The notes under the pieces were generated by a model that saw nothing but the letters and a program-made list of their open reading frames with translations, was not told where the DNA came from and searched no databases. Positions 6,999 to 14,468 of a stretch of 26,589 bases of DNA are shown one piece after another. The DNA comes from Candidatus Aenigmatarchaeota archaeon (GTDB lineage: Archaea; Aenigmatarchaeota; Aenigmatarchaeia; CG10238-14): NCBI GenBank assembly GCA_017610225.1, contig JAFCCM010000023.1:1-26589 (forward strand), written 5' to 3'. Position numbers and translations under genes: made by a program. Position 1 is the stretch's first letter. The number at the start of each line of letters is the position of its first letter.

Positions 6999-7235
6999 AT
7001 GATACAATTTTTAAATGATATTGAGAAAGCAGACCAAGGTGCAAAACTATCAAGAGGAAATGATTTCCTTGAAAATCTACAAATAATGGAAATAAATAGT
7101 ATAACAAGACAAATATATGAAGATGATATTGATGATATAATTAAAATGGTCCAACAATTTGAACTTCAACATATTGTAGCAAAACAATGTGGAGATCTTG
7201 ATCCCTCTGTTAATGGGGATTTTATGTTGGATTGA
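6999..7235 (+). CDS. Small protein of unknown function (78 aa)
   Basis: An acidic 78-residue protein, probably largely helical, with a run of Asp/Glu/Ile residues (IYEDDIDDIIKMVQQFELQH) and no recognised domain. AAAGGAAAACATAAA precedes the ATG. Its stop overlaps the region just before the ATG of the next gene (three bases away), suggesting coupled translation with the cysteine-rich protein that follows. Coding is supported by the ribosome site and tight spacing. Confidence 0.65.
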   Translation: MIQFLNDIEKADQGAKLSRGNDFLENLQIMEINSITRQIYEDDIDDIIKMVQQFELQHIVAKQCGDLDPSVNGDFMLD

Positions 7236-7237
7236 AT

Positions 7238-7432
7238 ATGGAAATAGAATCAATATTCGATCTCAGAGAAAGAATATGTAAAGGATACAATAGTGCTAAT
7301 AATTATAATGAATGTACTGTATGTATAAATCCTATTAATAATTATGGGGAAACATGCCCATGCATAAATTGTTTAATTAAAATGATGTGCAATAAATCAT
7401 GTTTAGAATTTAGGGATTATTGCAGACACTAA
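7238..7432 (+). CDS. Cysteine-rich miniprotein with CPCxxC motif (64 aa)
   Basis: ATG at 7238 lies two bases past the stop of the previous gene; an in-frame TTG at 7232 is possible but less likely. The product carries eight Cys: one near the N terminus, a C-x2-C pair (ECTVCI) and the cluster TCPCINCLIKMMCNKSCLEF, plus one near the C terminus. The CPCxxC...C cluster is shared with the 59-aa protein at 8591-8770 and with small phage proteins I have seen described only as hypothetical. It probably binds a zinc ion or Fe-S cluster, or folds by disulfides. No export signal is present, so metal binding is more likely. Function unknown. Confidence 0.65.
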   Translation: MEIESIFDLRERICKGYNSANNYNECTVCINPINNYGETCPCINCLIKMMCNKSCLEFRDYCRH

Positions 7433-7446
7433 AAAGGAGAAATTTT

Positions 7447-8598
7447 ATGAATACAAAAGTACTACCAATGCTTTACGGAGTGAGTCGTACAAGTAAAGTA
7501 AAACAATGGCAAGCAAGAGTTGAGGAACAGGATGATAGAACAGCTATGATTATAGTTGAATCAGGATACGTCGGTGGAAAGATTCGAGAAAGTCCCAAGT
7601 TAATTAAGAAGGGAAAAAATATTGGGAAATCAAATGAAACAACTCCGTATGAACAAGCTGTATCAGAGATTGAATCTAAATGGACTGCCAAACGATATGA
7701 AAATTATGAACTTGAACTATTGGATCCTAATAATTATATACCAAGACTTATGCTTCCACAATTGGCCAAGGGGCCTGGAGCCGGCAAGATTGTATATCCA
7801 GCATATATTGAACCTAAATTAAATGGAGTTTGTAATATAGCTGAACCTCCAATGGTTCCTCCGTATTTTTCTTCATCCCCAGATTTAATTCAACATCATA
7901 CGAAAGGTGGGCATTTCTTTAATACTCTTGCTCATCTCGATAAATGGATACATAAACTTAATGCTCCAGCTTCACTACATGGAGAGTTATATGTTCATGG
8001 ATGGAGTCTTCAAAAAATTGGATCATATACCAAGAAAATAAAATCAGATCAACATCTGTTAGAATATTGGTTGTATGATATTGCTTGGTTGAATATCCCA
8101 TTTGATACAAGAATAGAATGGTTAGAGGAAACAATCAGTTTAATAACAAAAAACTTTCCGGAGTGCCCTCTTAAATTTACCCCAACAGAGATAGTCAATA
8201 ACTACGCTGAAGCAAAAGTTTATCATGACAAATGTGTAGCAGATGGTTTTGAAGGAGCTATGTTAAAAAATAAAAATGGTATGTACATGTTTCAGTATAG
8301 ATCTAATGAAATTGAAAAAGTTAAAGATTATAAAACAGAGGAATTTGAAATCGTTGGAGGAAAAGAAGGAAACGGAACTGATGAAGGTTGTATTGTATAT
8401 AGATGTATAACCGAAGGTGGTCTTGAATTTGATGCTCGACCAAGAGGCACAGTTGCAGATCGCCGAGAGATGTTTTCCAACCTTTCAAATGATGTTGGTA
8501 AAATGTTAACCGTAAGATTTGCTGAATTTTCAGATGAGGGAGTTCCTCTTCAGCCAGTCGGAGTTCCGGAAGCAGAAGTAGTAAGAGATTATGAATAA
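7447..8598 (+). CDS. ATP-dependent DNA ligase with N-terminal WGR-like domain
   Basis: A 383-residue ligase of the nucleotidyltransferase superfamily. Residues about 15-88 resemble a WGR-like DNA-binding module (KQWQARVEEQ, SGYVGGKI, GKNIGKSNETTPYEQA, SKW). The adenylation core follows: motif I around K124 (EPKLNGVCN), motif III HGELYVHG (178-185), motif IV EGAML (269-273) and motif V KVKDYK (291-296), then an OB-fold with RPRGT and LTVRFAEFSDEGVP. It would seal nicks during phage DNA replication and repair. Motif I is unusual: the common form is K-x-D-G-x-R but here it is K-L-N-G-V-C, so both Asp and Arg differ. Start at 7447 is chosen over ATG 7420 because AAAGGAG lies directly before it. 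Cysteine-rich miniprotein genes abut it on both sides. Confidence 0.88.
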   Translation: MNTKVLPMLYGVSRTSKVKQWQARVEEQDDRTAMIIVESGYVGGKIRESPKLIKKGKNIGKSNETTPYEQAVSEIESKWTAKRYENYELELLDPNNYIPRLMLPQLAKGPGAGKIVYPAYIEPKLNGVCNIAEPPMVPPYFSSSPDLIQHHTKGGHFFNTLAHLDKWIHKLNAPASLHGELYVHGWSLQKIGSYTKKIKSDQHLLEYWLYDIAWLNIPFDTRIEWLEETISLITKNFPECPLKFTPTEIVNNYAEAKVYHDKCVADGFEGAMLKNKNGMYMFQYRSNEIEKVKDYKTEEFEIVGGKEGNGTDEGCIVYRCITEGGLEFDARPRGTVADRREMFSNLSNDVGKMLTVRFAEFSDEGVPLQPVGVPEAEVVRDYE

Positions 8599-8770
8599 TA
8601 AATGTCCTTGTGTAGATTGTATATGCAAACCAATATGTAGTGGAAAAGAGTTTGGTGATTTTATAATTGATTGTCAATTAATTGCTGATTATTATTACTT
8701 CTCAACATCTGAAGATTTTGAAGCCCGTCAGAAAACTATAGTTGAAATTGTTAACCCGCCATGGAAATAA
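8591..8770 (+). CDS. Cysteine-rich miniprotein, relative of the 7238-7432 product (59 aa)
   Basis: A 59-residue ORF whose ATG overlaps the end of the ligase gene by eight bases, so translation is likely coupled. The N terminus KCPCVDCICKPICSGKEF matches the CPCxxCxxK-xC cluster of the protein encoded at 7238-7432 (TCPCINCLIKMMCNKSC). One more Cys (IDCQ) follows and the C-terminal half is acidic and aromatic. Likely a small metal-binding protein. Function unknown; the match between two small genes flanking the ligase supports both as real. Confidence 0.65.
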   Translation: MNNKCPCVDCICKPICSGKEFGDFIIDCQLIADYYYFSTSEDFEARQKTIVEIVNPPWK

Positions 8771-8784
8771 GATAAGGGGGATTT

Positions 8785-9069
8785 ATGTATCTTATTATTA
8801 AAATAGCATTAACATTTTTTGTCTTAGGATTTATGATAATGGGAGTAGCCGGAATTGCTTTTTGTATTCATTTTATCCAGAAATTAGATCCGACATTAAG
8901 AGATATATTGTATATTAGTATTGGTGTAATAACTCTTGTTACTGTTCTTATGAATATGTCATATAAAGGTCTTCCTTTTATAGTAATATATGGTATAGGA
9001 TTTATATTTATTGGATTTTGTAGCATACCTCTAAATATATTCATGGAAGACTACTTGTATAAAAAATAA
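8785..9069 (+). CDS. Small polytopic membrane protein (94 aa)
   Basis: Predicted from hydrophobicity to have three transmembrane helices, roughly residues 3-31, 41-57 and 63-85, with short charged ends (terminal YLYKK). A ribosome site (AAGGGGG) precedes the ATG closely. The gene is followed 16 bases later by another small membrane protein gene. No family is recognised. Holin-like function is conceivable from size and topology but nothing specific supports it, and no endolysin gene is adjacent. Confidence 0.7.
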   Translation: MYLIIKIALTFFVLGFMIMGVAGIAFCIHFIQKLDPTLRDILYISIGVITLVTVLMNMSYKGLPFIVIYGIGFIFIGFCSIPLNIFMEDYLYKK

Positions 9070-9085
9070 ATAAGGAGAATTACAA

Positions 9086-9304
9086 ATGGAAAAATTTATA
9101 AATTTTATAGATATTTTAGCATGGGTAATGGCAATTATATCTACAGGGTTTGTTGCTGCAAGAATAATTGTTTCTTGTTCTTATAGTAAGATAGAAAAGT
9201 TACGAGATAAAATGAATGGAATACGTGCATCTTTCCCAATATATCGAGAGGGAATTATTGCTATAATATGTTGGTCATGGATAATCACTGGGTGGTTATT
9301 ATGA
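9086..9304 (+). CDS. Small membrane protein (72 aa)
   Basis: Two hydrophobic segments (about residues 9-31 and 57-72) flank a basic linker (SKIEKLRDKMNG). AAGGAG lies eight to nine bases before the ATG. The stop codon overlaps the start of the phosphoesterase gene as ATGA (9301-9304), implying translational coupling. No family recognised. Confidence 0.68.
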   Translation: MEKFINFIDILAWVMAIISTGFVAARIIVSCSYSKIEKLRDKMNGIRASFPIYREGIIAIICWSWIITGWLL

Positions 9305-9960
9305 AAACAAATGTTATAGTAACTGGAGATGTTCATGGATATTTTGGGGCATTGAATGAGATTATTAATAAAAAGAAAAAACATGGTTTAGAATTAATTA
9401 TCTGCTGTGGAGATTTTGGTTTCTTTCCCCAAGGATCAGAACAAACTATAAAAGGGATCAAACATCAAGGAGTTAAAATTATTTTTTGTGATGGAAATCA
9501 TGAAAATCATCATGCTTTAAGAGATAGAAAATCTGATGAAATTGCTCCAAATGTTTTCTATATGCCCAGAGGATCTACTTATAAGTTAGATGATGGAAGA
9601 AATATCTTATTTATGGGCGGAGCAAATTCTATAGACAAACAATGGAGAACTCCAGGATATGATTGGTTTCCAGAAGAAATTATTAGTCAAAGAGATATGG
9701 AGAATCTACCAGACGAAAAGGTTGATATATTTATTACTCATACTTGTCCGACTGAATTACTATGTGATATGATAAAATTTGATTATAGAAAAAGAGATGA
9801 CCCATCAAATTACTATTTATCAGAATTATGGAAAATTTATAAACCGAGTTTACATTATTTTGGTCATTGGCATACACACGCAACAGGTATGTTAATGGAG
9901 ACCAGGTGGTATGCTTTAAATATGTCAGGAGAGACTAACTTTTGGAGATGGTTAGACTAA
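9301..9960 (+). CDS. Calcineurin-like metallophosphoesterase
   Basis: A 219-residue single-domain phosphoesterase with the full dimetal signature: TGDVHG (D10, H12), CGDFG (D38), DGNHEN (N66, H67), FITHTCP and the closing FGHWHTH. These enzymes hydrolyse phosphomono- or diesters; phage members include phosphatases acting on proteins or nucleotides and 2',3'-cyclic phosphodiesterase-type enzymes. The start is the ATG overlapping the upstream stop (ATGA); the longer in-frame start at 9268 would lie inside the upstream gene. An RNA ligase gene lies about 0.9 kb downstream, so a role in RNA end healing is possible but unproven; lambda-type protein phosphatase activity is an equal alternative. Confidence 0.88.
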   Translation: MKTNVIVTGDVHGYFGALNEIINKKKKHGLELIICCGDFGFFPQGSEQTIKGIKHQGVKIIFCDGNHENHHALRDRKSDEIAPNVFYMPRGSTYKLDDGRNILFMGGANSIDKQWRTPGYDWFPEEIISQRDMENLPDEKVDIFITHTCPTELLCDMIKFDYRKRDDPSNYYLSELWKIYKPSLHYFGHWHTHATGMLMETRWYALNMSGETNFWRWLD

Positions 9961-9982
9961 AGATTAAGGAGATTTATATTAT

Positions 9983-10828
9983 ATGAAATTATGTGATTAT
10001 GGTTGTGGGCAAGAAGCTAAATATCAATTTAAAAATGGTAAATGGTGTTGTAGTAAAAGACATAATTCTTGTCCTGAAATAAGAAGAAAACAGTCTGAAA
10101 AAATTCAAAATCGAACAGAGGGAGAAAAGGAAAAAATAAGTAAAAAATTTAGAGGTAAAAATAATCCTTTTTATGGTAAAATATGTTACTGGGCTGGGAA
10201 AGTGGGTCCTAAAAAAGGAATGAAAGATTCAGAAGAAACAAAGAAGAAAAAAAGTAAAACAATGAAAATAACACAAAAAGGAGAAGGAAATAATAACTGG
10301 AAGGGAGGGTATAGTAAAGAACATATTCCGCGATACGATTGTTTTGAAAAAGAATTATGTTTAATAGAAGAAATAAGAAGAAATAAAAATGATAAAAATA
10401 TCCTGGAAGTTAAATGTGCTTATTGTGGGAATTGGTGTATTCCCAAAGATTTAGAAGTATATGAAAGGATAAGATCGGTTAAACATTTAGGAGACACAAG
10501 ACTTTATTGTTCAGATAAATGTAAACAAGAATGTCCTATTTATGGACAATATAAATACCCAAAAGATCATAAACCAGCAACATCCAGAGAAGTTCAACCT
10601 GAACTTAGACAAATGAGATTTAAAATTGATAATCACACTTGTCAAAAATGTGGCAAACACCAGGATGAACTAGATGTTGCTTTACATTGTCACCATTTAG
10701 AAGGTATTAGATGGGAACCTCTTGAAAGTGCAGATCTTGATAAAGTTATTACTTTATGTAAAAATTGTCATTTGAAAGTTCATAAAATAGAAGGGTGTGG
10801 ATATTATGATATGAGATGTCCAGACTAA
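9983..10828 (+). CDS. HNH homing-type endonuclease with NUMOD3-like motif
   Basis: A 281-residue nuclease with several small zinc-binding units: an N-terminal Cys cluster (LCDYGCGQ and WCCSKRHNSC), a NUMOD3-like DNA-binding motif RGKNNPFYGK (57-66), a middle Cys4 region (VKCAYCGNW, YCSDKCKQEC), and a C-terminal HNH domain (C220-x2-C223, H235-x-H237-H238, C259-x2-C262-H263). Free-standing HNH enzymes of this build are selfish elements that nick or cut related phage genomes. It shares the middle EVxCxxC...YCSDxCKxxCPxY block with the enzyme at 18248-19300, so the two are related. It is inserted between the phosphoesterase and RNA ligase genes. No intron is evident around it. Confidence 0.88.
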   Translation: MKLCDYGCGQEAKYQFKNGKWCCSKRHNSCPEIRRKQSEKIQNRTEGEKEKISKKFRGKNNPFYGKICYWAGKVGPKKGMKDSEETKKKKSKTMKITQKGEGNNNWKGGYSKEHIPRYDCFEKELCLIEEIRRNKNDKNILEVKCAYCGNWCIPKDLEVYERIRSVKHLGDTRLYCSDKCKQECPIYGQYKYPKDHKPATSREVQPELRQMRFKIDNHTCQKCGKHQDELDVALHCHHLEGIRWEPLESADLDKVITLCKNCHLKVHKIEGCGYYDMRCPD

Positions 10829-10854
10829 ATAAAGAAAAGGAGAATTAGTTGTAG

Positions 10855-11973
10855 ATGGCTGAACTGAAAGTTGAAGTTTGTAAGATTGACGCTATTAAAG
10901 ACCATCCAAATGCAGATAAATTAGAACTTGCATACATCGGAGGAGAAAATGGATGGCAATCATGTGTACAAATTGGAATACATAAAGTTGGTGATAAAGT
11001 AGTTTATATTCCAGTTGATTCAATTCTTCCCATGGATGTTGAAAAAATTCTATTTGGTGAAGATTCTAAAATAACTCTAAAAAAATCACGTGTTCGTTCT
11101 ATTAAAATCAGGGGAGCTATGTCGCAAGGGATGTTTGTTTCATTAGAAAATTTAGGACTAGCTCCCAATACAAAAGTAGGAACTGATGTAGCAAAAAAAT
11201 TAGGAATAGAGAAATATACACCTCCTGCAAAAGGGCAACCTTCTCAAATGCAAGCACAAAAACATCGTCATAAAAATCCTAACTTTAGAAAATATACTGA
11301 AATTAATCATTTTAAATATTATTCAAATGCTTTAGATGATTTGGAAATAGTAGTGTCTGAAAAAGTTCACGGAACAAATTTTAGATCTGGATATGTTAAG
11401 TTTAATGCTTATAATCTATGGAATAAATTTCTCCATATGATTGGTAAACGATGGAATAAATGGCAATATGAATTTGCATATGGAAGTCATAATGTTCAAT
11501 TGACCAATAAGGGAAAGAAAAACAAAACTTTCTATGGAAAAAATGTCTATTATAAGATAGCTGAACAATATGATTTAAAAAATATATTAAATGATGGTGA
11601 AGTAATTTATGCTGAAATTTATGGATCTGGAATTCAAAAAGGTTATGTATATGGTTGTAAAGATAATGAACATAAAATGGTTGTAGTAGATGTTATGATT
11701 GATGATAAATACCTTGATCATAGAGATGCAGAAGAATTTTGTATGCGCAGAGGAGTGCCATATATGAAAATTCTATATGTTGGTAAGTATGATTATAAAA
11801 TTATAGATAAATTAGCAAATTCTGATCATTCCTTTTTAGATCCAAAAACAAAACCGATAGAAGGAGTAGTTGTAAAACCTGTTATCGAAACCAAAGGGTA
11901 TATGGGTAGAATGATATTCAAATGGATAGGTGATAAGTATTGGTTAAATAAAGGAAATACTGATTGGAAATAA
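10855..11973 (+). CDS. RNA ligase, DraRnl/Rnl5-like
   Basis: A 372-residue protein with an N-terminal OB-like module typical of the Deinococcus-type RNA ligase (CKIDAIKDHPNADKLE, KVGDKVVYIPVDSILP) and a nucleotidyltransferase core: motif I SEKVHGTN with lysine nucleophile K170, motif III YAEIYG (252-257), motif IV EGVVVKP and motif V IFKWI near the C terminus. Enzymes of this family seal 3'-OH/5'-phosphate RNA nicks, sometimes in duplexes. In phages, RNA ligases repair tRNAs cleaved by host anticodon nucleases. AAGGAG lies eleven bases before the ATG; the intervening TTG-TAG excludes an earlier in-frame start nearby. No polynucleotide kinase gene is seen in the window. DNA ligase and phosphoesterase genes lie upstream. 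Confidence 0.87.
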   Translation: MAELKVEVCKIDAIKDHPNADKLELAYIGGENGWQSCVQIGIHKVGDKVVYIPVDSILPMDVEKILFGEDSKITLKKSRVRSIKIRGAMSQGMFVSLENLGLAPNTKVGTDVAKKLGIEKYTPPAKGQPSQMQAQKHRHKNPNFRKYTEINHFKYYSNALDDLEIVVSEKVHGTNFRSGYVKFNAYNLWNKFLHMIGKRWNKWQYEFAYGSHNVQLTNKGKKNKTFYGKNVYYKIAEQYDLKNILNDGEVIYAEIYGSGIQKGYVYGCKDNEHKMVVVDVMIDDKYLDHRDAEEFCMRRGVPYMKILYVGKYDYKIIDKLANSDHSFLDPKTKPIEGVVVKPVIETKGYMGRMIFKWIGDKYWLNKGNTDWK

Positions 11974-11989
11974 AAGGAGAATAGATAAT

Positions 11990-12175
11990 ATGGAAGCAAG
12001 TGAAATTATAGTAGATAAAAAAATAAATCTATTATTAAATACAGAAGAAGCCATTTGGCTTAAAGGTATATTACAAAATCCTTTACATACCACTTATGCA
12101 AATGAAAGTGAAACAGATAAAGAAATGCGAGAATTATTTTGGAACGCTCTTGATATGCATTTTCCGAACACATAA
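11990..12175 (+). CDS. Small conserved phage-type hypothetical protein (61 aa)
   Basis: A 61-residue protein with the pattern LNTEEAIWLKGILQNPL followed by acidic residues and MRELFWNAL. This resembles a short helical phage protein type in which a Trp-Leu helix and 'QNPL' precede a second helix; I know no function for it. AAAAGGAG precedes the ATG, and neighbouring genes are spaced by fewer than 20 bases, indicating an operon. Confidence 0.7.
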   Translation: MEASEIIVDKKINLLLNTEEAIWLKGILQNPLHTTYANESETDKEMRELFWNALDMHFPNT

Positions 12176-12192
12176 AATAGAAGGAGACTGAT

Positions 12193-12429
12193 ATGAGATT
12201 AAGAATCTATAACGATCTTAATAAACCGGAAGAACAGTTTATTAAAATGATGGAAATTAATGGTAAAATTACTTTGCTAGCTGTGAATGAAGACGGGGAA
12301 GCAATAGAAAGAGGTAAAATTTTAGAGTTATCAGATGATGGTATATATTTATATCCTAATGTAAATCTAATAACAGGTATTAAATTAGATTTTGTTGGAA
12401 AATGTAAAGTGGTAGAAAACCAATTCTAA
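12193..12429 (+). CDS. Small protein of unknown function (78 aa)
   Basis: Unrecognised. The sequence alternates short hydrophobic strands with turns (ITLLAVNEDGEAIERGKILELSDDGIYLYPNV), suggesting a small beta-barrel or SH3-like fold. GAAGGAG lies before the ATG. It sits in a string of equally spaced small genes. Confidence 0.7.
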   Translation: MRLRIYNDLNKPEEQFIKMMEINGKITLLAVNEDGEAIERGKILELSDDGIYLYPNVNLITGIKLDFVGKCKVVENQF

Positions 12430-12450
12430 ATAAAACAAAAGGAGAATAGA

Positions 12451-12771
12451 ATGAGTAAATTAAAAATTACAGGTATAGTTATTGGAGTTTTATTAATTCC
12501 TATATTCATTGGAATATATAGTTTAGGGATGTTTAAGTTTTTTGCTCCACTACAAAAAGATATTCAACGTGAGGTATTTGAAAATACTAAATCATATTTA
12601 CATGCTGTTCAACAAGACTTAGGCAAATATTACCATGAATATCAAAATACTGACGAAGATGGAAAAGCTGTTATTGCAGCAACAATCAGAATGCGTTTTG
12701 CTGAAGTGGATGCTGGAAAACTGCAATCAAATAGAATAAAACAATTTTTAATACAAACAAGGGGGTACTAA
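12451..12771 (+). CDS. Single-pass membrane-anchored small protein (106 aa)
   Basis: A hydrophobic N-terminal helix (about residues 6-31) preceded by Lys residues acts as an uncleaved anchor or signal sequence. The remainder is helical and hydrophilic, with regularly placed Gln/Tyr/Glu (HAVQQDLGKYYHEYQN) and IAATIRMRFAEVDAGKL. It lies five bases before a lipoprotein gene, so the two probably act in the cell envelope together. A spanin-like arrangement (anchored helical protein next to a lipoprotein) is conceivable, but the lipoprotein has globular, not spanin-like, sequence. Confidence 0.72.
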   Translation: MSKLKITGIVIGVLLIPIFIGIYSLGMFKFFAPLQKDIQREVFENTKSYLHAVQQDLGKYYHEYQNTDEDGKAVIAATIRMRFAEVDAGKLQSNRIKQFLIQTRGY

Positions 12772-12775
12772 TAAA

Positions 12776-13264
12776 ATGAGAAAAATATTTACACTAATTA
12801 TTATCGGAATGATTATGTTTATGTTACTTGGGTGTAAAGAGTCAGCGGATGAAAAACAAGCCAAACAAACTGCCAATATGATGACGGAAATCAACAATCA
12901 AGTGGGAATGCCGAACATTGTTAACTTTCAACAAAAGAAGTTGATGAAGATGATATTTGAATTATGTGATAAAGAAAATTTAATTACATATGCTTATATC
13001 AAAAGCGATTATCATGGTAAGTTAATCTTTATTGGTAAATGTATTGGTTTTGGGATTCCATTTTCTGCTCAATATACAAACCCAGAAAGAGTTGCAAGAT
13101 ATTATGGCACTGGTATGTCTTTACCACAACCAGATCCCAATGGGTTATTTATGCCAACATCATCTTCAGCTACATGGTTGATGATGATAGATCCAAAAAC
13201 AAACGAACCACGGCCAGTTTATATTGAACCTGAGATTGTGGTTTCACCATTTCCGTTGACTTAA
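12776..13264 (+). CDS. Phage lipoprotein (162 aa)
   Basis: The N terminus is a classical lipoprotein signal: MRK, a hydrophobic stretch and the lipobox LLGC with C20, followed by polar residues (KESADEK). The mature part has two Cys (ELCDKE, GKCIGFG), the segment YTNPERVARYYG and a Pro-rich end (PQPDPNGLFMP, VYIEPEIVVSPFPLT). The 'DPNGLF-P...TW...' pattern resembles small phage lipoproteins annotated without function in large phages. Predicted location: envelope, lipid-anchored. Superinfection exclusion or receptor blocking are plausible roles for phage lipoproteins but not shown here. GGGGG-type ribosome site lies before the ATG. Confidence 0.8.
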   Translation: MRKIFTLIIIGMIMFMLLGCKESADEKQAKQTANMMTEINNQVGMPNIVNFQQKKLMKMIFELCDKENLITYAYIKSDYHGKLIFIGKCIGFGIPFSAQYTNPERVARYYGTGMSLPQPDPNGLFMPTSSSATWLMMIDPKTNEPRPVYIEPEIVVSPFPLT

Positions 13265-13338
13265 AAATAATCTAATTGTGGAGTGAAACTGATATAAATC
13301 ATTAGTAATTTCATAATTATTTTTAAAAGGAGAATAAA

Positions 13339-13710
13339 ATGAAGAAACAGAAGTATTTTGTGTTTGGTATTTTGATAGGTGTTCTTCTTATAATAACCCT
13401 ATTAATTCAAACAGCAGATGCAAAAGATTATCAATTCATACCAGCAAACACTGCTCATATAATGAATACTGTTAAAGAACTTAAATACAATTCTAATTTA
13501 TGTATAGATATTTTTGGTTATGCTGAAGTTCTTAACAAAGATAACGATACTAAATTAATAGAGGAAGTTCTAAAAGTTCGAGAATGTTATTTAAATGCTG
13601 GTATAGAAGATATTAGAATTACAATCGGGCTTGGTAATAAAGGCGGATTGACAGAAGAAAAGTTCAAATTTAAAAAAGATGGAGTATATATCAAATTATG
13701 CTACAAATAA
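13339..13710 (+). CDS. Secreted or membrane-anchored small protein (123 aa)
   Basis: MKKQK followed by a long hydrophobic stretch and TADA-K gives a typical signal peptide with a possible cleavage after residue 28-29. The mature part (about 95 aa) has three Cys (NLCIDIF, VRECYLN, KLCYK), one at the extreme C terminus, and alternates helices and strands. AAAAGGAGAATAAA precedes the ATG. It overlaps the next gene by 13 bases. Function unknown; an envelope or periplasmic role is inferred from the signal. Confidence 0.75.
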   Translation: MKKQKYFVFGILIGVLLIITLLIQTADAKDYQFIPANTAHIMNTVKELKYNSNLCIDIFGYAEVLNKDNDTKLIEEVLKVRECYLNAGIEDIRITIGLGNKGGLTEEKFKFKKDGVYIKLCYK

Positions 13711-14021
13711 ATGGTATATCACAATATATAAATAAAAAATTTAAAAGAGATCTTTCATATATTCAAACTGGTTTAAAGGAAGATGAAGAATTTGCTAAGG
13801 ATGTATATCGTGCATTATGTAATATGAGATGGAGAATGAAATGGACTCCTTTTAAATATTCATGTTCATGGAGGTATGCTGGAGGACTGATTGCTCAATT
13901 AAGAGAACAAGGTGAAAGCTATATAGATTTTTATTGCTCTGGTAATGAAGGAATCGTTAAACCAAACGTGAAAGAAATATTTTATAATCTTGGGTGGATT
14001 CCAAGTCCATGGCCTAATTAG
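13698..14021 (+). CDS. Conserved phage-type hypothetical protein (107 aa)
   Basis: A soluble 107-residue protein with SCSWRYAGGLIAQLREQGE and IDFYCSGNEG, ending in LGWIPSPWPN. This combination resembles a small phage protein type whose function I do not know. It starts inside the preceding gene with GGAG about 13 bases upstream, indicating coupling. It is followed by a clear Rho-independent terminator at 14040-14071, which ends this operon. Confidence 0.75.
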   Translation: MLQINGISQYINKKFKRDLSYIQTGLKEDEEFAKDVYRALCNMRWRMKWTPFKYSCSWRYAGGLIAQLREQGESYIDFYCSGNEGIVKPNVKEIFYNLGWIPSPWPN

Positions 14022-14039
14022 TAAAACTAATATAAATAG

Positions 14040-14071
14040 GATGGGGTTTTAACACCTCATCTTATTTTTTT
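14040..14071 (+). terminator. Rho-independent terminator
   Basis: GATGGGGT (14040-14047) pairs with ACCTCATC (14054-14061) with one G-T wobble and a six-base loop, followed by TTATTTTTTT. It lies 18 bases after the stop of the 107-aa gene. Confidence 0.85.
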
Positions 14072-14116
14072 GTTCCATTTATATAATCGTCTTCTATATA
14101 TATTAATAATTGATAT
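14062..14116 (+). repeat. Promoter-like AT-rich block, copy 1
   Basis: This 55-base block runs from the terminator T tract to just before the next gene. It recurs at 14922-14977 with one extra T and about four substitutions. Differences cluster in the middle, leaving two conserved parts: GTTC-ATTTATATAATC and CTATATATATTAATAATTG. TTGTTC followed about 19 bases later by TATATA could serve as -35/-10, or the block may be a phage-specific promoter. It lies right after a terminator in both copies, as expected for re-initiation. Confidence 0.65.
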
Positions 14117-14468
14117 GAAAGTAAGGACATTTATTCACCAGTTAGATGAGGCAGGAACCATAATTCTAATGCAAGAAGAATATGGTTATCGTGAGCATAT
14201 CATTCTGTGTGAAAGTTCTCCAAACGAAATTAGAAATATGTGGAAATGTCTCCTTTATAGAGGAGGTAGTATAGAAATTTCTAGTTTGTTTGAAGGTTTG
14301 GAAGGAAAATTTCTAGTTGATGATAGTCAACTTCCTCTAAAAACTTTCGATAGAATATGGAACAAGGTATTTTATAAGCATAAAGATAAAATATTAAGAG
14401 GTCATGTATTTTGGTGCGATGATACTCATCTTGATAGTATTAAAATCCGTTATGAGGAAAAATACTAA
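14115..14468 (+). CDS. Protein of unknown function (117 aa)
   Basis: An unrecognised 117-residue protein. A longer reading from TTG 14070 would translate the repeated promoter-like block, so the ATG at 14115 is the earliest sensible start; it has no ribosome binding site and would give a nearly leaderless message if the block is a promoter. An internal ATG at 14169 is another option. The sequence is acidic and aromatic with two Cys (ILCESSPNE, MWKCLLYRGG) and ends in a Lys/Asp-rich part (YKHKDKILRGHVFWCDD). Composition looks like a real protein. It overlaps the next frame slightly. Confidence 0.6.
   Translation: MKVRTFIHQLDEAGTIILMQEEYGYREHIILCESSPNEIRNMWKCLLYRGGSIEISSLFEGLEGKFLVDDSQLPLKTFDRIWNKVFYKHKDKILRGHVFWCDDTHLDSIKIRYEEKY

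Noticed and set aside
8321..8677. 118-codon minus-strand ORF
   Set aside because: It lies antisense within the DNA ligase gene and its composition is that of a shadow frame.
12451..13264. Spanin pair (anchored helical protein followed by lipoprotein)
   Set aside because: The lipoprotein is 162 aa with a globular, Cys-containing mature part rather than a short Pro-rich outer spanin, and no lysis genes are adjacent.
14031..14038. TATAAATA, the T4 late promoter -10 sequence (also at 19322-19329)
   Set aside because: One lies just upstream of a terminator stem, the other within a terminator loop; in AT-rich DNA such octamers arise by chance and neither precedes a gene sensibly.
14070..14114. 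TTG-initiated extension of the 117-aa gene
   Set aside because: It would translate the AT-rich block that is repeated in non-coding sequence at 14922-14977.
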